A stretch of 64,000 nucleotides of DNA from Arabidopsis thaliana (GCF_000001735.4 NC_003070.9:20135971-20199970), one strand, 5' to 3'; positions 20,927-33,506 are shown, counted from the first letter of the stretch. Numbers and translations: made by a program. The notes: generated by a model from the letters alone, not told the origin.

Positions 20927-22139
20927 ATTTAGAGGCAAGAAGTAGAATTAAACATACAAATTTCACGGAAATATAGGGTGTAAATGGTAACACTAAACCA
21001 GATTCAGTAATTTCTGCAGTAACCATTTGCATAAAACTAAATTTTGCTGACTAGCCAAATTCAACAAAAAAATTTCAACACCAACATATACGTAGATATG
21101 TTTATTTCTGCTAAAACTTTTGGATAATTTACGAGTACACAACTCGAATTAAAATATTTTTAATATCAAAATACATATCAAATAGATATTTTTAAATAAG
21201 TCAGATTATACTGATACGATATATGAATAATATAGATACATAAAATATCACTACCAGAATAGACAAGAGACGAATATGTTCGGATAATTATAGATAATTT
21301 GGATAATAATTTTAATAACGTTTAGATAACTTAAATCAATTATTAAAATTTTGCAAAAACAACTCATACCTATGCTAAGATATTCTTTAAAAGATAAATT
21401 ATAGTAATTTCCTTAATCATCCTCATCATATTATTGATTAAATTACTTGAAAACAATTAAAAAAAACAATTAACAATCTATATTTTATCATCATGTTAAT
21501 TTTTGAAATTATTTTCTTAATAGTGTTTTGACAAAGATTTTCGTTAATTATTTACATATTTTTAATAGTTCAAATTTAAATAAGAAAGAATAACTCAATT
21601 TTGCGTTGACACAATCTTAATAGTATAGGTAATAGCTTAGTTATGTATATATAAATTATAAAAACTTGTGGAGAGTTGTTCCTTAAGATTTACAGTGAAG
21701 ATTAGAGAAGATTAAGTTTTGAGAGAGTGTCTATATCAAATACAGAAGAGTTGGTCCTTATTCGTTTGTAAGTTCTAGTAATTATCAATTTGATTGGAAT
21801 CATTAGAACGACAGAAAGGTGAACAATTTTGTTTCTAAAAGAGTGCAGAAACTAGATAAAAATAAAACACATTTGCTTACGTGAAGATGAAGTTTTATAT
21901 GAAGAACGCCTCATTTGTTTGGTTCATCTATTATCTATATATATGATTTTTGGTTTTATTTCATATGAAAATTAACTGTAAATATAGCCGGCCCCAAAGC
22001 CAGATGTATAAACTTATCTTTTCTGGAACTTTATAATTTCTACTTTTTATTTTCTTTGTTGCCAATCATTTCGAATATTACCTTGCAAGAATAATTGCAA
22101 ACAAAAAAAGAGGGTAAAAAAGGTCTCAAATTGAATCCA
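20927..22139. other. Intergenic, AT-rich
   Basis: 1.2 kb of very AT-rich DNA. No gene or transposon ends seen. Confidence 0.4.
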
Positions 22140-22612
22140 CTACCTTCTTAAATTGATTCCACCAAAATTTATCATTTTGTTCTAATGGAGTGCATGTGGC
22201 CCGAAACTTGTCTAATCTGAGCACAAAGCAGGTCATTGGACACGCTTTGGTTCATATTGTCAGGTTTATCACGTTACTCATTGAGATTTTTCTTATGGAA
22301 AAAACAGAGTTGAGGTTACATTATTATTTTAAATCTCAACAAATTAATAACAGCGCATTTCAAATTCCAAGAGCTCGTTCATGGTATAGAGATGGAAAAT
22401 AGTGAGCTCAAGAACTAAACGAGTTAGATAGATTCACTAGCATCGACGTCGACGTCATGGACTAACGATGATATTCTCATCCATTGGATCCTCCCAAAAC
22501 TCACGCATAGGCTCATTAACAGGATACACAATGAGCTCACGAACATTCATAGGTTGGATAACATTTGGGTCCGCTCCAAAAGATAAGATGATGAGAAAAC
22601 GCTTCTTGTGCC
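22140..22612 (-). pseudogene. 3'-end fragment of an At1g54020-type GDSL gene
   Basis: On the - strand, 22612-22470 matches the last exon of the gene at 25835-27736 ([34 protein letters not shown]), with a one-base insertion near 22584. The 3' flank also matches (CCAAGAGCTCGT, AATAGTGAGCTCAAGAACTA, and the block near 22180-22260 versus 25570-25650). All upstream exons are absent: from 22613 the sequence is unrelated to the gene. It marks a former tandem copy between GLL22 and GLL23. Confidence 0.8.
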
Positions 22613-22883
22613 TTCTTTTTTTAATTATGGAATTACCTTTTAATATGTGGTTGACAAAAAAAAGAAATAAATTTATGTAAAAGTTTTGTTTCTTTTAAAT
22701 AAAAGATTTGCAAGGGGTAAGAGTTGCAGAGATCAATCTTTTATTATGGAGGAAAACTCACTAGAGAAACATGAAAACATTGGAAATTAAAACTACTCAA
22801 GATTCCGATATTGATCCAGTTATAATTTGACTCATAACCCTTATAGAAACCCCGATCGATCCCTAAATATTGATTTTAGAGAC

Positions 22884-24777
22884 TCAGTAATACTCGTAAC
22901 CGCGGCTCTCCCTGAGTTGAACGGTGGCTGACGTTGGGGGCACCCAAGACTCACGCATAGGTTCATCGGCAGGGTAAACGACAAGCTCACGGATGTTCAT
23001 CGGTTGGATAACATTTGTATCGGCTCCAAAAAGAAGATGACCAAACATCTCTTGCGCCTTCTCAGTGTTGTGACGTCCGTCGAAGAATAGGTAAGACCGT
23101 TGGTACTCGCATAGCCTCGAATGTACGTTAGGAAAACCGCAACCATAAGCATCATGTGTCCCAACTCCGCAGCACGATGCGTTCGTAACGAAAAATCCTA
23201 AGAATGGCAAATATTAAACACATGGTATTAGAAGTTATAAAAAAATTTAAAAATGAAATTAAACCATGATAATTAACCAACTCACGGAAGTTTTGGTTCC
23301 TCTGCGTCCTAGTAAGAATCGCGTTGTAGAAATCAAAGACGGTGAATTGGAAAGGAGCTGATGCAGGAGCTGTTCTAGCCAATTCGTTCAACATCGGTCC
23401 AATTTTTTCGTTGTGTTGTTTAGCCAAATCGTTGAGTTTCTCATAGCATTGATCCATCCCGGTGTTGAACTCTTGTCTGACGATGGGTAAGCAACCCAAT
23501 GGAGCTAGGGTTTGGATCACAAATTTACTCGCTCCTGATGAATACAACAAGCTGATATCGTTCTTTAACTTGTTGGTCACGGAAGTGACAAAAGCTTGTT
23601 GAGTAGATGCATCGGCGTTAGGGTTGTTCTTGGTGAAATTCAAGTAATCGTTTGCACCAATGTATATCATAAACACTGACTTCTTCACGAAATCATCATT
23701 CCAATTTGCTGCTTTCATTTGATTGAACTTTCTCACTTGTTGATTCAGAGTCAACTAAAAAAACAAAAAAAGACAAAAAGACAAAATTATAATTGCAGTT
23801 AAAGTCAGATGTCTTTAATAAAACAAAAATATGCCGTTTAGTATGATCCAGGCTAGTCCATAAGACAGGTCAAGCACATGCTTTAGACCAGAAGATATAT
23901 ACTAAATCATTCGCCAAAAAAAATAAAAACAGTAATTTGGTAAAACCTTTAATATATTTTATATCATTAAGAAGGCCATCTTCCAATTGTGCTAAGGCCA
24001 CCTGAAGGTAAATTAAGGACCGGCTATGTATGACCGGGTCAATAAAAGACAGACATGGTTCATTTATTTTGAATAAGATGATTATAGTAAGAAATTAAGT
24101 TGACTTACAGATTCCACCGGAGCTCCGAGTAGAGTAGCATCAGCGACGGCGAAACTAGCTCCACGTGAGACATTGACGTTCGGTTGAAGGGCCGGCGGGA
24201 TCACGATCGGAATCCTCATGAATTTAGCTGCATTTTGTACATTAAATATATTAGGTTTTCATATAATACAAATATAATCTCCGAATCTGTTAACGAAAAA
24301 AAATCAAAAAAAAATCCATGTGTTTCGAAAAGTGAATACCAGCTGAACCTTTTTTATTTTTAAAATATTTTAACCGTTATTTTTAGTAATTAACTAATAT
24401 CCAACACTCGTCATTTGTACTAACGTTTTAAATGATAAAAAATATCATTTTGCATGTTTTATGTTTTGTAGAATTCGGATTAAGATCTTTCAGTTATACA
24501 AACAAAAAAATGTCGCACCGAGGAAGTCTGGAGCGATGAGGCCGTCGGAGAATTTGCCGTTGGGATCATCTCGGGATTTTCCATACGGCCAGAAAGTTTG
24601 AGGGAGTAAGGTTTTGGTGAGAGTCTGTTTGTTTCCGGCGTCGAAGTTGGAGTCACCAAAGGTGAACAAGCCCACCGCCGGAATATTCTGCCCGGCGACG
24701 GTGATGGGTTTGTTAAAGAGGGTCAATACCAAAAATACACATAGAACACTGACTAAATTACAGTTTTTTGCCATCAT
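22884..24777 (-). CDS. GLL23: GDSL-lipase-like protein GLL23 (4 exons)
   Basis: Exons on the - strand are 24777-24519, 24227-24109, 23754-23286 and 23197-22884, joining to 387 codons, 386 aa. It is the closest relative of GLL22: same intron positions and nearly identical exon 3. Signal peptide, then Ser in [12 protein letters not shown], Asn in IGANDY, Asp/His in [12 protein letters not shown]. The block II Gly is replaced (SFAVADA). The GLL proteins are abundant ER-body/PYK10-complex components that influence complex size after tissue damage. The C-terminus ends SRGYEYY as in GLL22; there is no KDEL-type signal. The TATA box is at 24876-24869. Confidence 0.92.
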
Positions 24778-25834
24778 TTAGAGAGTATACAGAGAGAGAG
24801 AAAGTGAAACAGAACAGTAAATGAGTAGAAGATTGCTTTTGTGTCTTAGCTCGTAGACCGATACGTTATATTTATATTGTAAATACTACACAATTTGGCA
24901 ACTGAATTTTTTTTATCAAAAAGATTGTTTTTAAGAAAAAAGCAATTTAGCAATTGAAAAATATTGTTATTTAAATATGAATATATGATAACGTGTTGCT
25001 CGAGGTTCATTTTTTTCTTTTTTCTACACACCTAGTTAATGCACAACTGGTATCCCATTTCTATTTTATTTATTCTTAATTTTCAAGATACATTTATTGT
25101 TACTAGTATCAAGAAGATCGATCATGCATTGAGGGCAGAAGAAGATTTAAATGCATATTCCTATATTTCAATAAAATATATAAAAAAACATGTCAAATGG
25201 AACCTCTCACCTATGAAAACGTAACTAAGAAAATACTCCATGCATTTCAGATCAAGTGTTCGTTTTTTTTAAATACTACAAACTAAAAAAAAATTGTTTT
25301 ACTATGATTAATTCATTCTAGTTAACACATTAAAACAGTATAAATAAAATTTGGAACTTTAACCAAAATTTTATATTAAAACCTAAAACAACACTTATTA
25401 TAAAATAATTTTGGAACAGTTAAAAATTGAAACCATTTCCACTATTTCATTACAACAAGAATTGCAAAAAAAAACAAAAAAAAAAGTAAATAAAATGACT
25501 CAAGTGAGTTATGTAATTTGAAATCCATAAGTCTTAAATGATTCCACCAAATTCAATCATTTCGTTCTAATGAGTGCGTATGGCCCGAAACTTGTCTAAT
25601 ATGAGCACAAAGCAGGTCATATATATGCTTTGGTTATATTCTCAGGTCTATCAAATTACCCATTAATTGATTATTTTTTTCTTATGAAAATAAGCAGAGT
25701 TGAGGATTTAAACAGTATTAATTATTTTACTTCGCAACTAATTAAGAACAATACATTACAAATTCCAAGAGCTCGTACGTGATCTAGAGATAGAAAATAG
25801 TGAGCTCAAGAACTAAACGAGGTAGACAGATCCA
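24778..25834. other. Intergenic: GLL23 promoter and 3' flank of the next gene
   Basis: 24869-24876 holds the TATA box (TATAAATA on the - strand). From about 25535 to 25834 lies the 3' flank duplicated at 22140-22470. AT-rich otherwise. Confidence 0.5.
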
Positions 25835-27736
25835 CTAGTATTGGACTAACGATAACTTCTCATCCATTGGATCCTCCCAAAACTCACGCATAGGCTCATT
25901 AACAGGATACACCATGAGCTCACGAACATTCATAGGTTGGATAACATTTGGGTCAGCTCCAAAGATAAGATGAGCAAACGCTTCTTGTGCTTTCTCTGTG
26001 TTATGACGTGCGTCGAAGTAAAGGTAGGATCTTTGATATTCGCATAACTTCGAGTGCACGTTAGGTAAACCACAACCATATGCATAATGCGTCCCAACAC
26101 CGCAACACGATATATTCGTCACGGAAAACCCTAATTAGTCATAACAACAAGTATTATTAAATGTTTGCTTCAAAGTAAAAGCATATAACGATATTAATGA
26201 TAGTGTGGAACTTTGAATGGCGAATTGTAACTCACGGTAGTTCATGTTTCTTTGTGTCCTGCGAAGAATAACGTTGTAGAAATCGAAAACGGTGAATTGG
26301 AAATCCGGTTTAGTTTCCGCCATTTCGTTCAAAATCGGTCCAATTTTAGCGTTGTGTTGTTTGGCCAAATCATTGAGTTTCTCGTAACAATTGTTACCGG
26401 TTTTAAATTCTTGTCTTGCGATCGGTAAACAACCTAATGGCGCTAGCAAGTGTACGACGAATTTACTAGCTCCAGATGAATACAACAACTGCAATTAATC
26501 ATTATAACAACATATCTATATCACTAACTCGTATTAATTTTTGATTAGTTTTGGATGAAAATACTTACGTTGATATCACTCTTAAACCGGTTAGTGACAG
26601 AAGTAACGAAAGCTTGTTGAGCAGAAACTTCAGCATTAGGATTGTTTTTGGTAAAGTTGTAGTAATCTTCCATACCAATGCTAATCATAAACACTGATTT
26701 CTGAATGTAATCCACTTTCCAATTTGATATCATCTGATTGAATTTCCTCACTTGTTGATTCAGAGCCAACTACCAAAAAAATGTGAATCTTTATTATGAC
26801 ATTGCTTTACGATTGATTAACAAATATTTTAAGTGAGCTTACAGAATCTTTTGGAGATCCAAGAATGGAAGCGGACCCGACGGCGAAGCTGGCTCCTCGT
26901 GACACATCGGTGCCGGGTTTTAGCGCCGGCGGTAAATCGTGTGGTATCCCCATGAATTTTGCTGTGATTTATTCACCCCTCATCAATTTCATATATCTTT
27001 AATTACCAATCAAAATTTCCATTTAGTATAGAGTACCTATAAAAACGAGTAGCTAGTTTTCTTAATGGTTAAATGATATGCATTATAGCATTATACCTAT
27101 AAAGAGCGTGTTCATCTTGTATACGTTGTTAAAATATTAAAGAAATCAGGCTGATTCAGATTGAGACCTTTGAAAAAACAATTACTAGCCCGTTACGTTT
27201 TTACCAACTTTTCACACATTATAAAAGAGTTTGCAATATTGAAGTACCCGTTGCAATTGCTTATTTTTAATCGAACTCATTATAAAATCATTTATTGATT
27301 TAAGTAAAATATTTAACAACTGTATTGGGACAGAATTTTAACATGAAGGATAACAAATAAGCATCAATCCACAAACCATATGTTGTCCTCTATATGTTTA
27401 CTTGGGATTAGAAAGATATAATAAAACAATCTGATTCCTTTTGAAAAAATTAAAAGTGTAAAATAGAGATAAATTTACAAACTTACCAATAAAGTCCGGG
27501 ACAATTTTGCCATCAGAAAACTTGCCCTTAGGGTCATCTCGAGATTTACCGTAAGGCCAAAAGTTTTGAGGAAGTGGAGCACTTGTGAGGAACTTTTTAT
27601 TTCCAGCGTCGAAGTTGGAATCTCCGAAAGTGAACAAACCCACCGCCGGAAGATTCTGCCCGGAGATGGTGACAAGGTTATGAAGGAGAGGAAATACCAG
27701 TAATATTCCTAGTACACTCACTGAACTACACTCCAT
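25835..27736 (-). CDS. GDSL-lipase-like protein (At1g54020 type, 5 exons)
   Basis: Exons on the - strand are 27736-27487, 26961-26843, 26769-26569, 26488-26236 and 26130-25835, joining to 373 codons, 372 aa. Signal peptide ends near ...ISGQ. The catalytic Ser ([12 protein letters not shown]) and Asp/His ([12 protein letters not shown]) are kept. Block III reads IGMEDY instead of IGANDY, so the oxyanion-hole Asn is Glu, which should weaken or abolish hydrolysis. The block II position is also altered (SFAVGSA). It retains an 80-base intron (26489-26568) that GLL22 and GLL23 lack but that MVP1 and the GLIPs have at the same place. The last exon ends in a different tail ([13 protein letters not shown]). 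Confidence 0.9.
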
Positions 27737-28853
27737 TTTCAGTTAACCAGAAGGAAGAATGATGAGGTACAATAAGTTCCTCGGTCCTCTAATATATTTA
27801 TATTGTAAAATATTTGGAAATAAAAGAGCTTTTAACATGTTCTATAATTGATGACAAAAAAAAAAGAATGTTCTATAATTAAAGATTAAACGAACTCAGT
27901 TTAAAATAAAGAAAAAAGTTTGGGGAAAAAATATCTAATAAAAATATAAACGTTAGAAAATATATATTTATTGTAAACGTTAAGAGCTGTTACGTAATTA
28001 TAGAACAAACAAAAAAACAATTATGTAACACAATTTTTTAAGAAAATAAAACGTTTCGCAAAAATGTCATGTAAAATCATTGTTAGCAAAAGAAAACCAC
28101 AACGCCGTGAATATTCAATCTCTCACGTTTTTGCTATGTCTTATATCAATTGAAACTAACTAGTTAGTTTCTACAGTTCTTCTACCTAGACACGTTTGTT
28201 CTATTTTTAATAAGGTTGAGAAAGATGTTTTTCTTTTTCCTTTTGTCAAAAAGTTGCTGCTCTAGAAAGCAGAACACACTTGAGCATTGAGCGACCAAAA
28301 AAAGAAGAAGAAAGACTTGAGCAATGATTAATGTTTTTTCTCTCACAGTTTTTAAATTACCCTTAATAATTTTTTTTGTTAACCCTTAATAATTAATGTA
28401 TTCAAGTTTTGTTGAACCAAAACATCATTTATTTTCAAGAGATTTTTTTAATAGTCTTTATCTTGTTAAAAATAACTTCTTCTTTTTGTTAAAAATAATT
28501 AAAAGAGCACCAATGTATATTCAACTAAACTACAAATCTTAAAAAGTAAAAACTGAATCCTATACTTTCTAACCGAATCTTAAACATGAATTCCTAAATC
28601 CCTAAAACCTTATTTAAACCCTTTATCCATGCTTCAAAGTTTCAAATTCTTTACAACTAATCAGTATAAATTGATCTGACTCAAACTCAAATATATATGC
28701 ATATATATATATATATAATATTAATGATATAGAAAAAAATGAAGAAACTCAAAATCACGGGTCCATCAAACTGCGACATGATAATGATTAAAAAAAAAAA
28801 GTTGCGACAAGATAAATCTCAATTTGTTTTTGCATTTTTGAAGAAATATGTTA
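27737..28853. other. Intergenic: promoter of the At1g54020-type gene
   Basis: TATAAATA on the - strand at 27794-27801 is the likely TATA box. The rest is AT-rich with no gene. An (AT)n stretch lies near 28690-28720. Confidence 0.45.
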
Positions 28854-29069
28854 GTTAGAAACAGGGGCGGACCTATTTAGGAAAAAGGGGGGTCACTTGA
28901 CACCCTCAACTCCGGGATCAAATCTCTAGCATAACACTTTTGCTTCTTTTTTCTCCATTTAGCTTTAAATACATGTATTTTTATTGTCTTATATACATTT
29001 TTTCTTTTAGATATTACACTAATTAATATACTATTTATAATTGCCTATGAAAATGCCACTGGTTAGAAG
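28854..29069. mobile_element. hAT-like MITE (about 200 bp)
   Basis: The left end CAGGGGCGGACCTA begins at 28862. The right end, read inward, is CAGTGGCATTTTCATAGG, ending at 29061. The flanks GTTAGAAA (28854-28861) and GTTAGAAG (29062-29069) form an 8-base target-site duplication with one mismatch. No coding capacity. The terminal repeats are short and imperfect, so the assignment rests mainly on the duplication and the CAGGGGCGGA end. Confidence 0.5.
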
Positions 29070-30227
29070 ATATTTAGTCATGTAGAACAACCTGTTAGTT
29101 ATAGGGGAAAATGCTATTGTAATTCACATTTTTATTTTATTTCTCAACCACCACCAACACATGCATGTGTGTTGTTGTGCCCACACTTTTTCAATAAACT
29201 TAAAATCAAGTAAACTTAATAAAAATTATAGTAAGTATAAAATGATATGGACCAAATCTATGAATAAGTTTAGTTTAAATAGTAGATTTGTAAGATATTC
29301 ATTATGTTTTATAAAAAGTGTAATAATGACATGTTTTTGATAAACTATCTTAATAATGACATGTTTCACACAAATTAAGATAATTACGCAAATTTTTACT
29401 ATATCACATGACTAAATTTTTTAATAAGCTGTAAAGAAAAACTATATCAGAAAACATAAAACAGCTCACTACTGGCCAAAAAAAGTGTTAAAATGTTAGT
29501 CAAAATTTCAAAAAAGAAAATATGATACGTACATGAAATTAATTAATTAATTCCATAACATTCGTAGAAGCAATACGTTATCGCCAATCAATAATTTGAC
29601 TAATTCAAAATATCGTTTTCGTTATCGAGGTGAACACATGGAGCTGCTGATCCATGAATGAAGTTACAATCTTGTATCCAAATAAAATAATTATTTATGC
29701 CCTCAGGCCACCGAAAAAAATTAAAAATATGGCCACATAGCGACAATTTCGTGATAAAACAAATATATTAATATAATATACATATATATATATATATTAA
29801 ACTAGTATAAAAGTAAATTTTATAGTACCTATCACATAAATTGTCAAAGATAAAATTAGTTATTGATAATACAATGACTATGTTATCTTTATTTAAAAAA
29901 TTAAATTAATTTAAATATTTCTAAACAATTCTAAATCAACATCATAGTATGATAAGTTTACATTTTTCTGAGCGTAATATTGAATTATTTTTCAACATTT
30001 TTGTGATTTGAGTTGGAACAATATCTACTCCATTTGTTCCACCAAATTTGATATTGTGAGATTTTCACACAAATTAAGAAAAACAACTTTTATATTTTAA
30101 AATTATTGTTTTGTTAGTTTAATAATATTAACTATATATCTCTCTTCTTTTTATTGGTCAGCAATAAAAAAATTAATGATGTGATATAGAACATCAATCT
30201 TTGTGAAACAAGAAAAAAAATAATTTT
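29070..30227. other. Intergenic, AT-rich, probable MITE debris
   Basis: No gene. A palindromic CAACACATGCATGTGTGTTG lies near 29155-29175. Sequence around 30028 (CTCCATTTGTTCCACCAAAT) looks like the end of a Stowaway-type MITE, but I cannot delimit it. Confidence 0.3.
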
Positions 30228-30495
30228 TAACACTAAATTTATGCACTAGTGGAACATTTGAAAATGTGTGTTATTTTTAGAAACAAAACTTATTTTTGTA
30301 TTATTTGTGAGAATTTTTCAAATATAAATTACTTCTATATAACTTTTTGAAAATAATTTAATCTTTAAAAGAAAAATATTAATCTCTTAACACTAAATTT
30401 ATGCTATTAGTAGAACATTTGCAAATGTGTGTTATTTTTAGAAACAAAACTTATTTTTGTTGTGAGAAACTAAGAATTCCTCAAATATAAATTAC
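30228..30495. repeat. Direct tandem repeat, period about 160 bp
   Basis: Two copies start at 30228 and 30388 with TAACACTAAATTTATGC. They continue in parallel through GAACATTTG, then AATGTGTGTTATTTTTAGAA, ACAAAACTTATTTTTGT and CAAATATAAATTACT. They differ by scattered substitutions and small indels. Non-coding. Confidence 0.7.
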
Positions 30496-30701
30496 TCATA
30501 TATATAAGTTTTGAAATTTATAAGCTAATATTTTTTGTAATAATTGGTTTATTTTGATTCCAAATTCAGTTTTCAAATTCAAGTTCAAAATTGTTTGTAA
30601 TCTTTGAAAATAAACATGAGAAAAATACTATAAAACTTTTCTAAATAAAATAATAATTTTATCATTTGTTCACATGGAAGTGGATGTAAAATGAAGTTAT
30701 A

Positions 30702-31584
30702 CTAGATTTTAACCCGCGGTATACCGCGGTGACAATTTATCTTTTTAAAGTTAGTATAACTTTTTTTTGCAAATTATATCTGTCTATAATATATTTTTAT
30801 TTTATACTTTACAATTATTATTAAGAACGTCTTGCCAAACCCGTCCCGCCAAACCCGTCCCGTAAAAAAAACATTTATTTATATTAATGTTGATCTTATT
30901 TCTGATATGTTTATAAATTATTGTCTAAATATTTTTGTCGATGCGGGACGTTGAACCCACACATTTTTTGCCAGTTGGTTAATATATGTTTATTTTAAAA
31001 AATTTGAATCATAAAATATGACAGAAAAAATTAAGATTTTTTTAAACTCTATATATTATATAATGATGTTAAACAATTGTGATATATCAAACTTTTTATA
31101 AGTTTAAATATTAATAATGTTTTATAAATTTTATATATATAAATAATAATATTTTAAAAATAATATTTTTGCTTATAAGGTAATGACATAATAACTCTAA
31201 AAGCAAGGATTTAGAAGATTTAAATCTTTAATTAAATATTTTCATTGATAAATAATTAATGTCAGTAACATGACATTGTAAATAAGTTCAAATACAAAAT
31301 TTATTTATTTAAACAAAAAACGTTTAGTAAGAATAATATTTATTTAACAAAAAACTTTGTTTTAAAATATTGTTAGCAAATATATTTATGCTAATTTTAA
31401 GGGATTAATTTGAAGTTTGTTGGGATTAAATTTGATTGATAATGTGATTGACAATTTAAATCAAAAATTTAAAGTAAAATTAATTATTTTGGAAAAAAGA
31501 TTTAATGCTAATGGCATTAGATTGTAAATAAGTGTCAAGTAGAGGATTTATTTGCTAAAATGGCTGCAAAAATGTATATATAAA
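30702..31584 (-). mobile_element. Non-autonomous Helitron, copy 1
   Basis: The 3' end, read on the - strand, is ...CCGCGG TATA CCGCGG, then GTTAAAATCTAG, followed by host T. This is the CTAG terminus with a palindromic hairpin (30714-30729) about 10 bases inside, typical of Helitrons. The 5' end aligns with copy 2 at 36838, although the terminal TC dinucleotide has changed. Insertion is between A and T without duplication. The two copies share blocks such as AAACCCGTCC, GCGGGACGTTGAACCCACA and TTTAATGCTAATG. No protein is encoded. Its 5' end lies 130 bases before the MVP1 ATG. Confidence 0.8.
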
Positions 31585-31714
31585 TTAAAAATATGAAATA
31601 ATTTAATATGACTAAAATAAAATAATGCCACTTCTAAAGGACTAACGAAAGAATAGTCTTCTTGTAATAATATTCTTTTAAAAAAATAGAAACGTTGGTC
31701 ACGAGGCCTCATCA

Positions 31715-33506
31715 ATGCTTTTGATACCTTCCTTCACCGCAAATTCTAACGAACCACCACCGTCGAAGCTTTCTCTTTCCGATCTTTCAATGGCGATTCT
31801 CAAATCTCACTTCTTCTTACTCTTCCCTCTTCTTCTTCTCCACTTTCACACTGTCTCCTTTGCTCAGACGCTCTTTGTGTTCGGAGATGGTCTTTACGAC
31901 GCCGGAAACAAACAGTTTCTCTCTCAGAACCGAGTTGACGCAAGCTTTCCTCCTTATGGAGTCACTGTAGGACAAGCCACCGGACGGTGGTCCGATGGTT
32001 CTATCGTTCCTGATTATCTTGGTAATTGTATTGATCACTTCAAATATCTATAACTATTTATTCATTTGTGTTTAATTTGATTGTTTTTTTTTTTCCTTTA
32101 GCTAAATTCATGGGAATTCCTAAAATCTCTCCGATTCTCCTAACCACGGCGGATTTTTCTCACGGAGCTAATTTCGCCATCGCCGACGCTACCGTTCTTG
32201 GCTCTCCTCCGGAGACGGTCAGTTTTTTTTTTGTTTTGCCACCGCTAATTTCTCTGTAGTAATTTAAATTCACTTGCTGGATTTCATTTTATGGTTCTTA
32301 CTTTGATTCTTGCAACTTTAGAATTAAGTATTGTAGCCAAGTCAAAATCTGGAATTGAGTTTGACTTCTGTGGTCTCTAATGCAAAACCGATGTTATCTA
32401 GAAACAATCTAAAACTTGAGAAAAAAAAACAGAAAATTCTAAAACTTGAGATTGCAAAAGTATAGTGTTAGGTCAAATCTTGAAGGAGTTTTAGGTTAAA
32501 ATAGATCTTTGAATGATTTTTATACAGATGACTTTGTCACAACAAGTGAAGAAATTCTCGGAAAACAAGAATAAGTGGACAAATCAAACACGTTCTGAAG
32601 CTATCTACTTGATCTACATTGGTTCTGATGATTACTTGAGCTATGCTAAGAGTAATCCAAGTCCATCAGATACTCAGAAACAAGCTTTTGTTGATCAAGT
32701 CATCACTACCATAAAAGCAGAAATAAAGGTTAGAACTCGCAGCAGCTACAACATCTAAGCTTTGATTAGCAGTTTTCAATATTTTTTATTTGTTTTCGTA
32801 TTTCAGGTGGTTTACGGGTCTGGCGGAAGGAAATTCGCATTCCAGAACTTGGCACCGTTAGGTTGCTTACCGGCCGTGAAACAAGCAAGCGGAAATGTTC
32901 AAGAATGTGTGAAATTGCCTTCGGAAATGGCTGCTTTGCATAACAAGAAACTTTTGCAGCTCTTGGTTGAACTATCAAGAGAACTAAATGGTTTCCAGTA
33001 CTCGTTTTACGACTTCTTTAGCTCGATCCAAAACAGAGTTATCAAGTCTAAGACTTATAGTAAGCCTTTTATCATCATCGTCACGATAACGTTTTACAAA
33101 CGTTTTGACATCTGTCTTGTCTGATGCAGCATTCGAGACAGGAAACGCTGCTTGTTGTGGAACTGGCTCTATCAACGGGAGTAATTGCTCAGCTAAAAAT
33201 GTATGCGCCAAGCCTGAAGAGTATATCTTCTTTGATGGTAAGCATTTGACGCAAGAAGCCAACCTTCAGGTCGGGCATTTGATGTGGGGAGCAGATCCGG
33301 AAGTGATTGGACCGAACAATATCAGGGAGCTTATGGTCCTTCCTCTAGACATTACAGTCATCTTAGCTGGTATACAAGAAGCTATGGCTGCCATGAGACC
33401 GAGACAGAGCAACATTGAGAGTCTCTATGATATCAAGAAGATGGAGTCAGAGATGGATAATCATTGGCTTTATCAAGTTGACAAAGCTATCTCCTTTATG
33501 ATATAA
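31715..33506 (+). CDS. MVP1: MVP1/GOLD36, GDSL-family pseudoenzyme (5 exons)
   Basis: Exons are 31715-32021, 32102-32217, 32528-32728, 32807-33059 and 33130-33506, joining to 418 codons, 417 aa. The annotated-type start gives 25 residues before a second Met at 31790, which directly starts a classic signal peptide (ILKSHFFLLFPLLLLHFH), so the second Met may be used too. The nucleophile motif reads LFVFGDGLYDAG: Ser is Gly. Block III is IGSDDY (Asn to Asp) and block II is NFAIADA. The Asp/His pair (FFDGKHLTQEA) remains. The protein is known to be needed for normal ER/Golgi and endomembrane organisation and vacuolar trafficking. It also has a longer C-terminus than its GLL relatives. Confidence 0.92.
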
